64,000 nucleotides of DNA from Leucocoprinus leucothites (GCA_013368445.1 JAACJO010000009.1:1488001-1552000); one strand, 5' to 3'; positions 45,402-57,566 are shown, counted from the stretch's first letter. Notes: generated by a model not told the origin, from the sequence alone. Made by a program: numbers and translations.

Positions 45402-47622
45402 CATCCCTCCTTGACCTCTTACCACCACCATCGAAAGTTGATGTTTGATTAGACGTCTAGTTACACATCGTATTCTACCTATTCTACATGGGTAAATGAA
45501 AGTCCAAAGCCAAACAGGCTATATGCCAACCAACCGAGTCCACCAACGCCTCCGATGACGAGCTCAACATCGCCAAGATGTCCGAGGACGAACATCTCGA
45601 CCCATACGACGACCCGCGCAACGTCTGCGGCTTCTCTGGACCTCGGTCCATTCCCCCTGAGGCTGACCTTGAGTCGCCTCCTCGCCCAGTGCCTGGTGAC
45701 GTTCCGTCCCTCGTGCCTACTACTCAACCTCCAGTGGCTTTGAGCCCTGCAGGTCTTTCCACCGCTGCCCCTAGCGGCTCTTTTGCACCCCGGGCTGGCC
45801 CCTCTGCTCCCTCTTCCGTTGGACCTGACTTGGAGGAGGAGGCCCTTGCCGCCTATGAAGGTCTTCATCGATTTGGGAGATGGTTCTCAAATCTTGATCC
45901 TGCTGCTGTCATGACCGACACGGCCCGACGCTCATTTGCTCTCTACCTCGTGGGGAGCCTATGGGAATTCAGGAAGAGGGGCTGGGCCGATACCCAGCTC
46001 ACTCTGATGTTTCAGAAGCAGGGGTGGCCCACGGTCGACTCCTTCCTTCGCTCTGGGGGCTTTTCGACCGGCCCTAATCAACCACACGGCGACCATGAGT
46101 CGTCCTGCGGATCTGTTGACAAAGCAGGTCCTCGTGACATTAGCATGGGTGAACCCGAAGTGCCCAAGCAAACACCCCCGGATCGTCGGCCCGCCCTGGC
46201 CCGTCCCACTCTACTGCCCAAGCAAGCGCCTGTTAAAGCGCATGCTAGTGGCCCTCCCCAAGCTAGGGCTAGGTCTGATGGCCAAGCCCAGCGAGCGCCC
46301 ACCAAAGCGCCCCCTCCTCCCACCTCGGTCAAGAAGTCCTTTGCCAAGGTGGCCTGCCCTGCCAGGGTTGCGTCACTGATCAAACTGGCACAGTCCCACC
46401 CCAATCTTGACCCTGATTGCATCACCACTATGCATCAGGCTGCCCAAGCCACCACTCCCGCCACTCGGAAGCCGTGCATGACAACCGCGGGCCATGCGCC
46501 TTCTCAACCACTCCCTCTCCCATGCCAAATTGATCTTGCATGTGGAGAACATCACCAAGGCGTACAGCATGATTGCGCTGCACACCTCCGTTCCCTCTGA
46601 CACCGACTGTGACATCATTGAGTCCTCCATCCCCTCCGTCTTCACCGCCCCTTTTGTAATCAAGACGCACCGCCCCAGGTCGAGGTCCTACCTCAAGGTC
46701 CTCAATGTCCCCTACTTTGTGAATGGTGTCCGCATTATGCTGAATCACGTGACCGACCACATGTGATTGTCTGCCTTCAAGGACATTTTCACAGATGTTT
46801 CCTCTGTGTGTATTATGCGCAACTCCACCAGAGCCAACACTGCCACCATTTGGTTCGACCTCTGGGACTCTCAATCAGGAGTGAGCGCCAAGAAGCTCCT
46901 GGGCAAGTACCTCCACTTTGAGGGTGTTCAGTCTGTCATCCGGGCTGCACGCGCTCACCCAGGCAGTCCACAGTGTCAGCATTGCTGGCGCTGGGGGCAT
47001 TCTACCTCATTGTGCCATGCCTGTGCGTTGCGATGTGCCGCCTGCAGCGGTCCTCATTGTACTGAGAACCACCGCTCCCACTCAAGCTGTTGTAAGGGGA
47101 GTCCAAAGGCAAATCCTCCTATCCCGCCCACCGCCGCTGAGGATCCCTGTCCTCATATCAAGTGTGTCAACTGCACCAAGTCACACGCAGCTGATGATCA
47201 CAAATGCCCATTCTGGCGACACCAGTTTGACCGGCTTTGGCTTGAAAACCATCGCCATGATGCCGCTCGGTCACGTCTGTAGGGTTCTCTTCCCTACAGG
47301 TCATATTGTCTGCCCCCGCGCTGTGCGTAGTGGGCCCTGGAGATCCATGCCATGCACTTCCATCCGCCGGTAAAACAGAACAGCCCGACTTGTATTGTAG
47401 TATGCTTTCATTTCAAACTATGTACCACTGCATGAAGATGTCGTTTGTACTAGGCGGACTTCAGACTCGTATTTATACCTAGCTATGTAGATGTGTAGTT
47501 GGTAGCAGTACTTTCTGCATGTTGTAGTAGTTGGGCGCGGACTGCTATTGTGCACCGCGTTATAAATTGGCGACCCCTCCAGGGTCACACTTGAAGAAAA
47601 AAAAAAAAAAAAAAAAAAAAAA
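45402..47622 (+). mobile_element. Gag-only half-LINE A2, full length
   Basis: From CATCCCTCCTTGACC to a poly-A tail (about 27 A). Perfect 14-bp duplication GAGATCAGTGCATA at 45388-45401 and 47623-47636. It inserted in the RT region of LINE B3. It lacks 71 + 3 bp relative to A1 and is otherwise colinear with it. Confidence 0.95.
45488..47282 (+). pseudogene. LINE-A2 ORF1 (gag-like)
   Basis: ATG 45488; the fourth codon is TGA where A1 has CGA, then the frame is open to about 46490. A 71-bp deletion between short GCC repeats shifts the frame there; the remainder reads in the next phase to TAG 47280-47282, with one TGA at 46764 (CGA in A1). At the two places where A1 has TGA, A2 keeps CGA (46288 region and 47218 region). 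Domains are as in A1, with Cys/His motifs near 46977, 47040 and 47167 and a final CPFWRHQFDRLWLENH. Overall the two copies are very similar and CpG-rich. Confidence 0.88.
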
Positions 47623-49860
47623 GAGATCAGTGCATATGGAGTTAATGATGGAGTAAGCTGCTTTAAGGGAAGAAGTAGTGTCAGTGTAGTTCTTTGCTTG
47701 AGATATACAAAGCCCATCATCAACAAAAGATAGGAGGGATGAAGGAATGGATTGTAGATGGGCATGTTGGTCGAACATAAACATGAGAGGTGCCAAGTAA
47801 AGCCCTGATAGTATGGGAGAGAGAGCAGAGCCTTCCCCTATGCCAACATCTGCCTTATGGGCATCAGATATGAAAGTATTCCACATGAATTGGGTGGATT
47901 GACCTATAAGATAATGAGAAAAGAATTTAAACAAGTTCAGGGGCAAACCCCTGGCATCATAAGATATCAGTAAGAATTTCATGGTTAAGGGAGGGGAAGA
48001 ATTGGGCAATGTCAAAGGCACAGACACTAGTGATCATACCTTTGGCCCATCCAGCCCAAATAACATGAGTAAGGAAAACACCTGCATCCTTGGTAGAGTG
48101 TTGGATAACTCCTCCCATCTGATTAGGGTGGAGAGCTCCTGAAGATACGGCCTCAAATTGCATGCAACGAGCGATCATCTTCTCAATAAGTTTACCTAAA
48201 GTGTTTAGTAGAACAATAGGATGAAATGCTTTAGGGGTGTCATAGGCCAATTTGTTTGGCTTGGGGATGATGATGGAGACCAAGTCCTTGAAGTGACTCG
48301 GCCAATAAGAAAGATGTACACATGCATTAGCAATGAGTATAATGTTCTTGAGACATTTGTCATGGGCAACAATAGATTTCAGATGTCTCCAGGAGATGTG
48401 ATCGGGTCTGGGTGCTGAGGAGTTAGCACAAGAAGAGAGAGATTTGGTGAGTTCAAGAGCAGAGAAGTTCACCCAAGAATAGGGAGGGAGGGATTTCATT
48501 TCATTCAAAATATGTGGACATACCAGTCTTCTGGAAGCAGAATGGTATGATGAGTGGAGTGCATTCCATAAGTCTGTGAGATCATTGTAAGGTTGTCCTT
48601 GAAATCGAATGCCCTCGATAGCAGGGAGTTTTCATTGTTTAACCCATTCCATGAGATCCCAGGGTTGTTTGTTGGTCGACACAATTTCGTGAATGTGTTC
48701 ATCAAAGAAAGAATGTTTGGTGGCTTGAATAGCCGATCTGAATGCTTGCCAGTCTTTTTGATCTTTCGTTCTTCTGTAAGTGAGTAGGGTCTTAGAGCAG
48801 TAGGGGGACCACCATTCTTTCAATCAGTTAGTAATCCATACAACTTTAGAGTTTGTATTCCATGAATCAGATAATATGTGAGACAAAGAATCAGAGATAT
48901 TGTCCAAGTCAGAGGTGGAGTGAATGTTCAAACAATCAAGGGCTGCTAGATGCTCTGAGACCTGAGAAATAAAAGTGGCCTCTTCATCACTATCTTTTGG
49001 CAATACATGCTTTTTGTAATTAATATAGTCCAGGCGAATCGGGAGATCAATGATCAAAGGTGCATGATCTAAAGGCAGTCTCAAATTTGCATCAATGACG
49101 TGAGAGGTGTAATTGTTAGCACAAAATATAAGGTCGATCACTGAGTTGTCATGATTTTCAATCAGAGAGAAATGGGTTGGAGAGAACACGGTTGGTATTG
49201 ACCTGGTAAGATTGAAACAATCCACTAACTCCATTAGAGTTATCACAGAATGAGGGACATGGGTAGCTCAGGGATCCCATTCTGGAGAGCGACAGTTGAA
49301 GTCACCTCCCATATACACAATATTAGGAATTTTGATGAAGTTTGTTGAAAGGAAATTTATCGCTGTGGATGATGAGTCAGAATATATGTTGAGAAAATGA
49401 ATATAATTACCCCAGTTGAATAGCCCCAGGATTTGGATATCAAGGTGATTGACCCAATCCTGTCAAAGGATAGGTCTCATGCGAAGTAGATGTCTATGAA
49501 TGTAAGTCAAAGTACAGGGATGGGAATCATTGGGCTTAGTAGGGCAAACTATACACAGCCACTCAGGGTGAATAGGGGCACCTATGACATCATCCCCTTC
49601 AGGGTTAACTGTAGAGGGTGCTTTGCAGATGTGATTCCACAGGGGTTTCTGTAGAAAAATAATATTGAAGTCCAGTTTCTTGGACTCGAGAATGGTGTCA
49701 ACCAGGACATAAGACTGTCCCACATTCTGTGAATAGATACGAACAGAGGAAATAATATTGTTCTTACCAGACATATTTAAATTGCAGCTCCACCACCGGA
49801 ACAATTGGAGTAGGCACAGATAGCATGTGCAGTGCGTGACTTGGTGGCTTTGTTAGAGTG

Positions 49861-52553
49861 CTAGGTCTGATTGAACCTGTTTCTCCAAAATGGACATTTG
49901 GTGTTGTTAGGGTGGTGATCACCTTTGCAGTTAAGGCATTTGAAGTTCTCAAGATGAGGACATGGGATGCCATCAGGAGTGGCATCACGAGGGGGATTTG
50001 ATTTGGGGTTGGCCTTGCAGCACCAGGCCATGGATCGATGATTCTCAACACAATGGGGACCACCACAAATTTGACAGTGAGTGCCAAGAGCTTGACACAC
50101 ATGGGTGGGGTGGCCCCACCGCCAATAGTTTCTACATTGTGCAATACCAGGGTGCATACTGGTAGCTCTGATGGTGCCAACATGTTGGCCAAAGTTAATA
50201 GTATGATTAACCAATGTCTTGGCTTTAGTACCATTTTGGGAATCCCAGATGTCAAACCATACAACAGCTGTGTCTGACTTAGGGAAGGCCTTTATGATGC
50301 AAGGGCAAGCAGCAAGGATGACATTCTCAAAGAGGGGTGATTGACCAAGGGCTTGCTCAACAAAAGTGGAAGAGGGAGGGTTGGAGGAATTGGCTACCCA
50401 ATAAGGGACGCTGACAATTTTGAGGAAGGACTTAGATTGTGGGAGACAGAGCTCAACAGGAATAGTGTCTCTGAGTTGCCAGGCTTTCTTTAGCCAGGAC
50501 TTAATGGTTTTGAGATTGGCAATAGAGGTGACACCCAAGGTGGCAGTGGATATGCCATTGTATGATTTATGTACAGATTTAACACCAAGTGTGGATTGAG
50601 CAGCAGTAAGACCATGGTTACAGAATTCAGTCACTTTGTTGAAGTCTTTGATGCAATCTGCAATGATGTTTCCCTCAAAGGGAATAAGGACTTGATGATG
50701 AGTAGGATCATGTGTCATCATTTTTGGTTTAGCACATTGAGCACTCGATGTCAAAGGTTCAGGCACCTGAGACTAGGCATTAATGAAACCTGCCTTGTAC
50801 ATGGCAAGGACTTTGTCGTATGAGAGTTTGGGGAAGGCAAGTATCATTTCTCACATCTTCACCCCATCAATAGAGGGAGTGGATGAAGAGGAAGTTGAAG
50901 GCTGGACACCCTGTCGGGTAGCATCAGTGAATGACACATTCTTCTTGTTAAAATGTTCCATAAGGGGTTTGATGGATGCCTTATGGTTAGGAGGGGGGAT
51001 AGGGGGTGGCATATCAGAGGTGTCCTTAGGGTTAGGTTTTGATGGCTGAGCCTGGCTACCAACTGAACACTCAAAGTTTCCATTCCCATTCCTGGGAGTC
51101 ACGTGATTAGAAGGTGGAGGGGGAGCCCGAGATACACAGATAGGACTGGCAGGCTTAGAAGATGAAATGTTATTCTTTGTCTTTTGGGAGCCTGGCTCGG
51201 ACAAAACATCACAAGCCTTACCAGAAGACAAAATGTCATTCTGGGGGGGAAGAGGGTTGCCCTCTGTGGGAGGGGCTTTGTTAATATTCATGGAGTCATC
51301 ATCAATATGTGCTGTGGGGTTAGTTTACCCAATGACAATGCCAGGTGGAAATAGGGGGGTTGGGATAAAAGATGGAGAGAGTTTATGTGCCTTCTTTCCC
51401 TTGCCCTTGCCCTTTGGAAGGGGGGAAGAATCCATCATCAGTATATTGGAGGGAGGGCTGAGGTATTGTCTCAGCACTTCAACAATCATGAGGCCACTTT
51501 CACTGTTGATGGGCAAGTGATCCTAGCCTGATTCAAACATAATTGTTAATAGACAATATAAGGGTTCCCCTATTTGGGGAAACCTTGGGTCTTTCTCTCC
51601 GGGCTGTAATCCCAGATTGGCGTGATGTCTGAAGAAGTTTGTAACATATTTAAGCACCTCAAGTGCTTTAAAGGCAGCTTTACCGACAATAACAGTTTCT
51701 TTAGTGGCTGTGTTTAATGGATCCTTAAGATCCAGGAGATGTGCCTGTGCAGGCCTAGAATCCTGCAGTTGTGTGGTGATGTCACCAGTGACATCATGTG
51801 TGACATCAGGTGTGATGTCATTATTATCAGAGGATCCGGCAAAAAAAGTAGCTGGAGTACCAGATGGCACAGCATTTGCTGACTCAGCAGATCCATGGAT
51901 TGCATGAGGCAGTCTTGAGGTGGGTGGGGGTCCAAAAAACTGAGTGGTGGGTGCCCCATTCTTGAATACCCCATCCTCTTGGTTGCTCCACATGTCCCTG
52001 TAAGAGTTCAAATTCAGAGGATCAGGAGTTTTAAGCTCACCTATGAATCCCTCATGGAAAGGTTGGAAGGGTATAGGTGATTTGAAGCCATCATATATGT
52101 TCATAGATGCTGTTCTTGAGATGGCTTTGGGCATGATATCCAGGCCTCAACAGGCTTCACGAGCACAGGCTTGCTTAGCATGTGATGATGGTGGAGGGGG
52201 AGTTCTGAGGGATGAGTGCAACACTGCATGTGAAAGTGCAATGGGGATGATTTTGGGGGAAGAGAGGTTGAGATGTCAGATGAATCCAAATCACTCACAC
52301 CACTTTCTTCTTCATTGGAACCAGCTCTAGACAAGGTGGCAGACTTGGCATCATCATAGACAGAGTGCCTAGTCAATTTGATAGAAAGTGCAGGCAAATT
52401 GGAGTGGTCGCGCTTGTTGATTGAGACATGTGTTTCAGTGTTGGCAATGTTCATAGGGTTCAAAGATGGTGGTGGGGTACCCTTAAGGTCCACCCAATGC
52501 AATGGTGTAGTCATTTTGATAGTATTTGTAGCCAATATGTATGTAGACACCAT
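49861..52553 (-). pseudogene. LINE-B3 ORF1 (gag-like, zinc knuckles)
   Basis: ATG at 52553 (MVSTYILA). Segments in order: an acidic Ser-rich N-terminus, a conserved region around 52134-51523 (AIHGSAESANAVPSG), a Lys-rich GKGKGKKAHK near 51400, a Pro-rich linker, and a gag-like core (50766-50300). Cys/His motifs close it: RNYWRWGHPTHVC near 50130, where one Cys is Tyr, then CQICGGPHCVENH and CLNCKGDHHPNNTKC. Frameshifts near 52110 and stops near 51523, 51325 and 50851 break it. The TGA at 49861 is premature compared with B2, where ORF1 goes on to a TAG 13 nt before ORF2. About 890 codons when intact. Confidence 0.82.
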
Positions 52554-52594
52554 CAAAGAAATTGATGATGGTGGTAAGAGGGAAAGGAGGAATG

Positions 52595-54177
52595 CCCCCC
52601 TGTCAACCTCCTCCAAGGGAAAGAAGAAGACCCCAGTCCAGAAAGGCCTCACTGGACTACACTGCTTCCTCTCCTAGTTAGAGAAGTGTGCTGACTCTCA
52701 CTCCTCCATCCCGGAAGAGGATGCCTCTGCTGCCATCACATGCCTTGCTAAGGCAGCCTTTATCATTGTTGATGACCTGGAGCTCGATGGTACCCCCCTC
52801 ACCTCGCATTCGCTCATCACCCATGGGCTGACTGACTTCGGGGATGTAATGTATGACCTCAGGTGCAAGTGTGGCCTGCCCAAGGCCAGCCCTAAAGCAA
52901 CACGCATTGTCCATGAGGCAACCCATGGATCTGCTGACTCAGTAGGTCCATGTGACATCAACATGGGTTCCCCCAAGGTGCCCACTATACCCCCTCCAGA
53001 TTGTCAGCCTGCCCCAGCCTGGCCCCCCCTACTGCCCAAGCAAGCACCCATCAAGGCACATACTAGTGGCCCTCCACAAGCCCAGTTGCAGCCCAATGGC
53101 CCAGCCCAGTGAGCGCCCACCAAGGCACCTCCTCCTCCCTCCTCAGCCAAGAAGTCCTTTGCCAAAGCAGCCCGTACTCCCACTGTGGCTGCATTGCTGA
53201 TCAAGCTGGCACAGTCCTACCCTACCCTCAAGCCTGAGCATGTTGCTGCAATGCACCAGGCTGCCCAAGCCCCCACTCCTGCCACCCAGAAGCCATGCAT
53301 AACAACCATGGGCCCCACCTGCCACCAACTCTTCCTTGACTTCACCAGCAGTACTGATGAAGTCACCTATCTCCACTACAAGGCCATGCACCTTCTCAAC
53401 AATTCCCTCTCCTGCACTAAGTTGATCTTGCATATAGAGAACATTACCAAGGTGTACAGCACAATTGTACTGCACACCTCCTCCATTCCCTCTGACACTG
53501 ATTGCAACATCATTGAGGCCTCCATTCCCTCTGTCTTCACTGCCCCCTTTGTGATCAAGATGTGCTGCCCCAGGTTGAGGTCCTACCTCAAGGTCCTTGA
53601 CGTCCCTTACTTTGTGAATGGTGTCCATATTATGCCAAATCACATTACCGACTGCATGTGATTGTCTGTCTTCAAGGACATTTTCGCAGATGTTTCATCC
53701 ATATGCATTATGTGCAATTCCTCCAGAGCCAATACTGCCACCATCTGGTTCGACCTCTAGGACTCTCAATCAGGAGCAAGCATCAAGAAGCTCCTGGGCA
53801 AGTACCTCTACTTCAAGGGTGTTCAGTCTGTGATCTAGGCCGCATGCACTCACCCAGGCAGTCCACAGTGTCAGCATTGCTGGTGCTGGGGACATTCTAC
53901 CCCATCATGCCATGCCTGTGTGTTGTGATGCACCACTTGCAGTGGCCCTCATTGTACTGAGAACCACCGCTCCCACTTGAGCTGTTGTAAGGGGAGTCTG
54001 AAGGCAAATCCCCCCATTCCACCTACCACCGCCAGGGATCCCTGTCCCCACAACAAGTGCATCAATTGCACCAAGTTGCATGCAGCTGACAATCACAAAT
54101 GCCCATTCTGGCAACACCAGTTTGACCAGCTTTGGCTTGAACGCCATCATCACAATGCTGCTCAGTCACATCTGTAG
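52595..54177 (+). pseudogene. LINE-A6 ORF1, remaining part
   Basis: Continuation of A6 ORF1. It has the helical segment, the linker, the gag-like core from about 53185 (LIKLAQSYPTLKPEHVAAMH), and knuckles near 53867-54110 ending ADNHKCPFWQHQFDQLW. TAG at 54175-54177 is the natural stop. In-frame stops include TAG 52675, TGA 53110, TGA 53659, TAG near 53758 and TAG near 53836. Two of them (TGA at 53110 and 53659) coincide with CGA codons preserved in A2 or A1. The protein would have been an RNA-binding ORF1 product like that of A1. Confidence 0.85.
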
Positions 54178-54498
54178 GGTTCTCTTCCTTCCAGGATGCA
54201 TTGTCCTCCCCCATGCTGTGTGTGGTGGGCCCTGGAGATCCATGCCATGCATCTTCCATCTGCCGGTGAATCAGAACAATTTGATTTGTATAGTATCTCT
54301 CTTTCATCTCAGACTATGTACCACTGCATGAAGATATCATATGTACTATGCAGACTTCGGACATGTATTTATACCTAACTATGTAGATGTGTAGTTGGTA
54401 GCAGTACTTTCTGCATGTTGTAGTAGTTGGGCGCAGACTGCTATCATGCACTGCATCATAAATTTGGATCCCTTTGGGGTCCACTGATTACAAAAAAA

Positions 54499-54854
54499 GT
54501 ATGCAGGCTGTCATCAAGCCTGCCCATGCCCACCCCGGTGTCCCCCAGTGCCAGTGCTGCTGGTGCTTTGGTCACTCTACCCCCACCTGCTGCAACTGTG
54601 CACTCAGGTGTTCCCAGTGTGGTGGTCCTCACCATAGTGAGAATCATTGCTCCACATCATCATGCTGTAAGGGGAGTCTGAAGGCAAACCCCCCCATCCT
54701 GCCCACATCCACCGGGGAGCCCTGTCCCCACATCTCATATATCAACTGTAAGGGTGACCATGCAGCTGATGATCGAAAGTACCCATTCTGGCACCACCAG
54801 TTCAACTGTAATTGGCTTAGCCATCACAAGGAGGACAATAGGAGGCTCCAGTAG
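54499..54854 (+). pseudogene. LINE-A7 ORF1, zinc-knuckle end
   Basis: Continuation of the A7 ORF1 after the A6 insertion: MQAVIKPAHAHPGVPQC, then Cys/His motifs CQCCWCFGHSTPTC, CSQCGGPHHSENHC and INCKGDHAADDRKYPFW, in which the last Cys is Tyr. The stop is TAG near 54852-54854. The same end is found at 63535-63888. A 3' UTR follows, not ORF2, so A7 has the same gag-only end as LINE A. Confidence 0.82.
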
Positions 54855-55153
54855 TAGGTCACATACCTGCTTCAACATATCTTCCAACCCCATTGGTTCA
54901 TTGCTAGGGCCACACACACATGTAAGCTTACTGTTAGAGGTTTGTGAGTTGGACTTTAGTTTCATTTCATTTTGTTACTATGCCACGTCTCTTTGCTATC
55001 AAGTAGTGTACTATATTTGGACAGGACTTTATCTATTCTTGTCTCTGTAGTGTTTGGCTTAGGTAGCAGTACCTAGGCCCTGTATTATGTTGGTGAGCAC
55101 AGACTGTGACCAGGTACCATGTAATAAATTATTGATTTTTTTTAAAAAAAAAA

Positions 55154-55472
55154 GTTAACATTTTGGAAGAAGTACCGCAGCAATGGTTTCCTTCTTTCAA
55201 AAAACAATCACAAGTTCCTCATCCCCACATATGTCAAGGGAGGCACTTGGCTTCCTCTAGCCAACAAGTCACCATCACTATGCACATGCATGACTCAAGC
55301 TATCCTAAACCATGCTCCAATTGGCACCTTTTGCAAGAGGTTCTTTCCCCTTAAGCCCAAATCCTGTCATTGTGGCCATCATCTGGAAACATGACACCAT
55401 ATCCTATGCTACTGTCCACTCTATCCCATCTGCACTCAATGGGTGCAATGCGCTTTTCCACAGTATGAGTTC
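55154..55472 (+). pseudogene. LINE-B ORF2 C-terminal fragment
   Basis: Plus-strand piece homologous to the end of B3 ORF2 (near 40430-40120). It has the region before the Cys/His domain (FLIPTYVKGGTWLPLANK) and the domain itself (CHCGHHLET...HHILCYCPLYPICTQW), ending at CAFPQYEF, where a copia LTR starts. A7 inserted at its left end, so this is the outer target of that insertion. Too short to tell the subfamily. Confidence 0.75.
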
Positions 55473-55774
55473 TGTTAGAAGGTGATGCACAGGGGATGTG
55501 TAGGAGGTCCTAGAAACCAGAGAAATTGCCCAGGGAGCTCACAACTCACACAGGAATCTGTGGACAACTGTAAATGACTGTATTAACAAGATAGAGACTT
55601 GTACTCACCTGTGGACAACTGTAAATGACTGAGAGTCAAGAAAGCGTCCACAGGAGAGTTGAACATCCAGTCAGGTGATCTACAACTGACTAAGCAACCT
55701 CTGTATCAACTCTAACTTCACACATCAACAAATCAATCACAAATACTTATAGACTATCCAGAGCACATCTGACA
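55473..55774 (-). mobile_element. Solo copia LTR
   Basis: 302 bp, same family and orientation as 38405-38707, including the 52-nt segment. The flanking 5-mers AGTTC and TATTC do not match and the two flanks belong to different LINEs, so it probably marks an ectopic recombination between two copia LTRs. Confidence 0.85.
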
Positions 55775-56152
55775 TATTCTCCACATGCAAGATTGACTTG
55801 GCGTGGGAGAGGGAATCATTAAGACGGTGCATGGCCTTATGTGGAGATAAATGACTTCATTGGCACTGCCAGTGAAGTTGAGGAAGAGTTGGTGGCAGGT
55901 GGGGCCTGTGGTTGTCATGTGCAGCTTCCAGGTGGCAGGAGCAGCAGCTTAGGCAGCCTGGTGCATCACAGCAACACACTCAGACTTGAGGGTAGGGTGG
56001 GACTGTGCCAGCTTGATCAGCGATGCAGCCACAGTGGGGGTGCAGGCCACCTCAGCAAAGGACTTCTTGACTGAGGTGGGGGGAGGAGGCGCCTTGGTGG
56101 GCTAGGCCATTGGGCTACGACCAGGCTTGGGGAGGGCCACTAGTGCAATCAT
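55775..56152 (-). mobile_element. LINE-A ORF1 fragment
   Basis: Minus-strand piece of the ORF1 gag-like core and the linker before it (match to A3 near 43000-43390), truncated on both sides, with stops. It joins LINE B2 at about 56150 without any visible duplication. Confidence 0.7.
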
Positions 56153-57566
56153 TATGGGTGACAATAGATTTTAGATGTCTCCAAGAGATGTGATTGGGTC
56201 CTGGTGCTGAGGAGTTAGCACAAGACAAAAGGGATTCAGTGAGTTCAAGAGTGGAGAATTCCACCCAAGAACAGGGAGGGAGAGATTTCATTTCGTTCAA
56301 AATATGAGGACTTACTGGTCATCCCAATGCAGAGTTGTATGACAAGTGAAGTGCATTCCACAAGTCTGGAAGATCATTGCATGGGTGACCTTGATATCAA
56401 ATGCCCTTGATGGCCAGGAGTTTCTGCTGTTTGACCCATTCCATGAGATCCCAGGGTTGTTTGTTGGTCAACACAATTTCATGTATGTGTTTGTCAAAGA
56501 AAGAACATTTGGCAGCATGAGTAGCCACTCTGAATGCTTGCCAGTCTTTTTGGTCCTTGGTTCTCCTATAAGTAAGTAAAGTCTCAGAGCAGTGGAGGTT
56601 CCACCATTCCTTTGACTGGTTAGTAATCCATACATTTTTAGAGTTTGTGTTCCATGAATCAGAAAGTATACAGGAAATGGAGTCAGAGATAATGTCCAAA
56701 CAAGAAGTGGAATGAATGTTTGAACAATTGATAGCTGCTAGGTGCTCTGAGATCTGAGAAATAAAAGCAGTCTCTTCATCACTATCCTTTGGTAACACAC
56801 ATTTTCCATAATTAATATAATCCGGACAAATCAGAAGATCAATGAGTAGGGGAGTGTGATCCAAAGGCAGTCTCGAATTCACATCAACAATGTGAGGAGT
56901 CAAGTTATTAGCACAGAAAATGAGATCAATAACAGAATTATCATACTCTTCAATGGAAGAAAAATGGGTAGGGGAGAAGAAGGTTGGTAGGGACCTGGTT
57001 AGATTGAAGCAATCCACTAGCTCCATTAGAGTTATGGTAGAATGAGGGAGGTGAGAGGCCAAGGGATCCCATTCTAGTGACCAACAATTGAAATCGCCAC
57101 CCATATATAAAATATTGGGAATATCAATAAAGTTTGTCAAAAGAAAGTTAATCACCAATGATGATGAGTCAGAATATATGTTGAGGAAATAAGTATAATT
57201 ACCCTGGTTGAATAATCCCAAAATTTGAATATCATGGTGATTAACCCACTCCTGTTGAAGGATGGGTCTCATACAAGTCAAACGTCTGTGAACATAAGTC
57301 AAAGTACAGGGGCAGGGGTCATTGGGCTTAGTAGGGCGAACCATACACAGCCACTCAGGATGGATAGGGGCACCAATGACATTGTCCCCTTCAGGGTTAG
57401 TCATAGAGGGTGCTTTGCAGATGTGATTCTATGGGGGTTCCTGTAGAAAAAAGATGTCAAAGTCCAGCTTCTTGGACTCAAGAATGGTGTCAACAAGGGC
57501 ATAAGACCATCCCATGTTTTGCAAATAGATATGACCAGAGGACATAGTATTGCTCTTACCAGACAT
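56153..57566 (-). pseudogene. LINE-B2 ORF2, endonuclease part
   Basis: ATG 57566 (MSGKSNTMSS), 13 nt after the ORF1 stop. EEP endonuclease: FLQEPP near 57435, then an open stretch of 335 codons (57404-56397) with NILYMGGDFNCWSLEWDP, an FSPTHFSS box and SVIDLIFCANN. Near 56397 a TAA or TGA follows AIKGI. The RT N-terminal region up to SAPGPNHISWRHLKS (near 56190) is present; RT proper is missing. This is the longest intact endonuclease reading of the window, with the GDFN motif preserved. Confidence 0.85.

Larger units (their letters stand above)
39947..49774 (-). pseudogene. LINE-B3 ORF2: endonuclease, RT, RNase H, Cys/His tail
   Basis: ATG 49774 (MSGKNNIIS). Endonuclease of the EEP/APE type: RIYSQNVGQSY, IIFLQKP, and GDFNC near 49300. 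Reverse transcriptase: IPKPNKLAYD near 48260, FDIAQFFPSLN near 48000 and FVDDG near 47720, so the catalytic pair is intact. LINE A2 interrupts at 47622/45402. RNase H: ITDAS near 44545, STDAELYS near 44420 and ITDCLPAAK near 44355; it is split by LINE A3 at 44230/40606. The end has a Cys/His domain (CHCGHCLETRHHILCYC near 40205-40155) and TAG or TGA at 39947. The order EN-RT-RNase H-CCHC fits I/Tad-like LINEs known from fungi. Many stops and shifts make it inactive. An intact relative would nick DNA and copy the LINE RNA at the target. Confidence 0.85.
39756..52594 (-). mobile_element. Full-length LINE-B3 with three LINEs nested inside
   Basis: Minus orientation, 5' end at 52594 (CATTCCTCC box), poly-A read as T-run at 39756-39770. 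The flanking duplications are CCCCCCCATCAACC (39742-39755) and CCCCCCTGTCAACC (52595-52608), matching except for two sites. Without A2 and A3/A5 it is about 7.0 kb and carries ORF1 and ORF2. It ends ATAAATTGAT plus tail and lacks the hairpin of LINE A. 39771-39946 is its 3' UTR. Confidence 0.9.
39325..54498 (+). mobile_element. Gag-only half-LINE A6, split by LINE B3
   Basis: Segments 39325-39755 and 52595-54498 form one ~2.3-kb unit with 5' box, ORF1, 3' UTR, hairpin and short A-tail. Target duplication GTATGCAGGCTGTC (39311-39324 / 54499-54512). It is strongly CpG-depleted, as expected for an older insertion. Confidence 0.9.
38708..55153 (+). mobile_element. LINE copy A7, split by the A6 nest
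   Basis: Segments 38708-39324 and 54513-55153 are one LINE interrupted by A6, with GTATGCAGGCTGTC duplicated at 39311-39324 and 54499-54512. The 5' part is missing at the copia arm. The 3' UTR (54855-55153) differs from LINE A and ends TTATTGATT, T-run, A-run, so this is a sister subfamily. Confidence 0.85.

Noticed and set aside
55473..55774. Simple insertion of the copia solo LTR
   Set aside because: Flanking 5-mers do not match and the flanks belong to different LINEs, so recombination is more likely.
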